Program-made: the position numbers and the translations under genes
DNA from: Nitrospira sp.
GTDB taxonomy: Bacteria; Nitrospirota; Nitrospiria; Nitrospirales; Nitrospiraceae
Assembly: GCA_020697375.1 (NCBI GenBank)
Contig: JAJFBJ010000008.1
Coordinates: 10,064 to 74,063 of the forward strand
Direction: 5' to 3'
DNA length: 64,000 nt
Part shown: positions 63,920 through 64,000 of the stretch, one piece after another
Layout of the letters: each line of letters opens with the position of its first letter
How positions within the stretch are numbered: the stretch's first letter is position 1
Notes under the pieces: model-generated
Told to the model about the DNA's origin: nothing
The model's database searches: none
Seen by the model: only the letters and a program-made list of their open reading frames with translations

Positions 63920-64000
63920 CGATTTCTCGCACAGTGCCGTGGCGGGTGAGATACGATTCACCTGCATGGCGCGCGCGGAGCGTCAGCTCGCCGCGAAGCA

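Noticed and set aside
1..64000. CRISPR arrays, tRNA or rRNA genes, phage structural genes and intact transposases.
   Set aside because: I looked for each by eye and found no direct-repeat spacer arrays, cloverleaf-like sequences or integrase/transposase motifs; small RNAs could have been missed.

Overview
This is a gene-dense bacterial chromosome segment of high G+C, with no rRNA, tRNA, CRISPR array, prophage or intact insertion sequence that I could recognise. The gene content is Gram-negative and fits the nitrite-oxidising genus Nitrospira or a close relative: many lipoproteins and outer-membrane proteins, a bactofilin, a PBP1B-type transpeptidase, a lone ferredoxin:thioredoxin reductase catalytic subunit, a NorD/NorQ-type pair, several hybrid histidine kinases and a Tll0287-type haem protein. 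The assignment is an inference from gene content and no marker gene proves it.

Layout. 0-9.7 kb: the start of a nuoF-like gene, a urate-oxidase-N-domain membrane protein, malate dehydrogenase, an unusually long NorD-like VWA protein, an FTR/M28 peptidase pair, two glycine-zipper lipoproteins, a YggU protein and a NorQ/CbbQ ATPase. 9.7-16.4 kb: a Cache-PAS-GAF hybrid kinase coupled to a YkgJ-DUF2156 fusion, then divergently an ATP-grasp-like protein and a mini-glutaredoxin. 16.7-23.9 kb: a lysine aminomutase/dCTP deaminase operon, a glycosyltransferase/nucleotidyltransferase-like/SDR operon, a HAD-UbiA fusion, and a monothiol glutaredoxin/BolA pair. 24.2-28.9 kb: a four-gene signalling operon behind a textbook sigma-54 promoter (receiver, kinase with an N-terminal Rossmann domain, Cache-HAMP-PAS kinase, haem protein). 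29-47 kb: mainly cell-envelope functions (bactofilin, PBP1B, FadL, hybrid kinase, sodium/solute symporter, FKBP, glycosidase-like lipoprotein, DUF481 protein). 46.6-58 kb: flavoproteins, hydrolases, an ECF sigma factor with an ArsI-like enzyme, and a frameshifted papain-like gene. 58-64 kb: an MscK-like channel, a VF530 protein, a decayed toxin-antitoxin module, a frameshifted membrane hydrolase and a CPA1 antiporter.

The most interesting points are the sigma-54 signalling operon with its Rossmann-fused kinase and haem partner; the NorD-like protein with an N-terminal helical repeat array and an HEAGH motif, separated from its ATPase and lacking nor or cbb structural genes; a dispersed family of palindromic repeats (three clear copies and one partial), one copy abutting a second kind of palindromic element; and three decayed genes whose frames can be rejoined by eye (papain-like, ParE/antitoxin, YdjM/DUF457-like).
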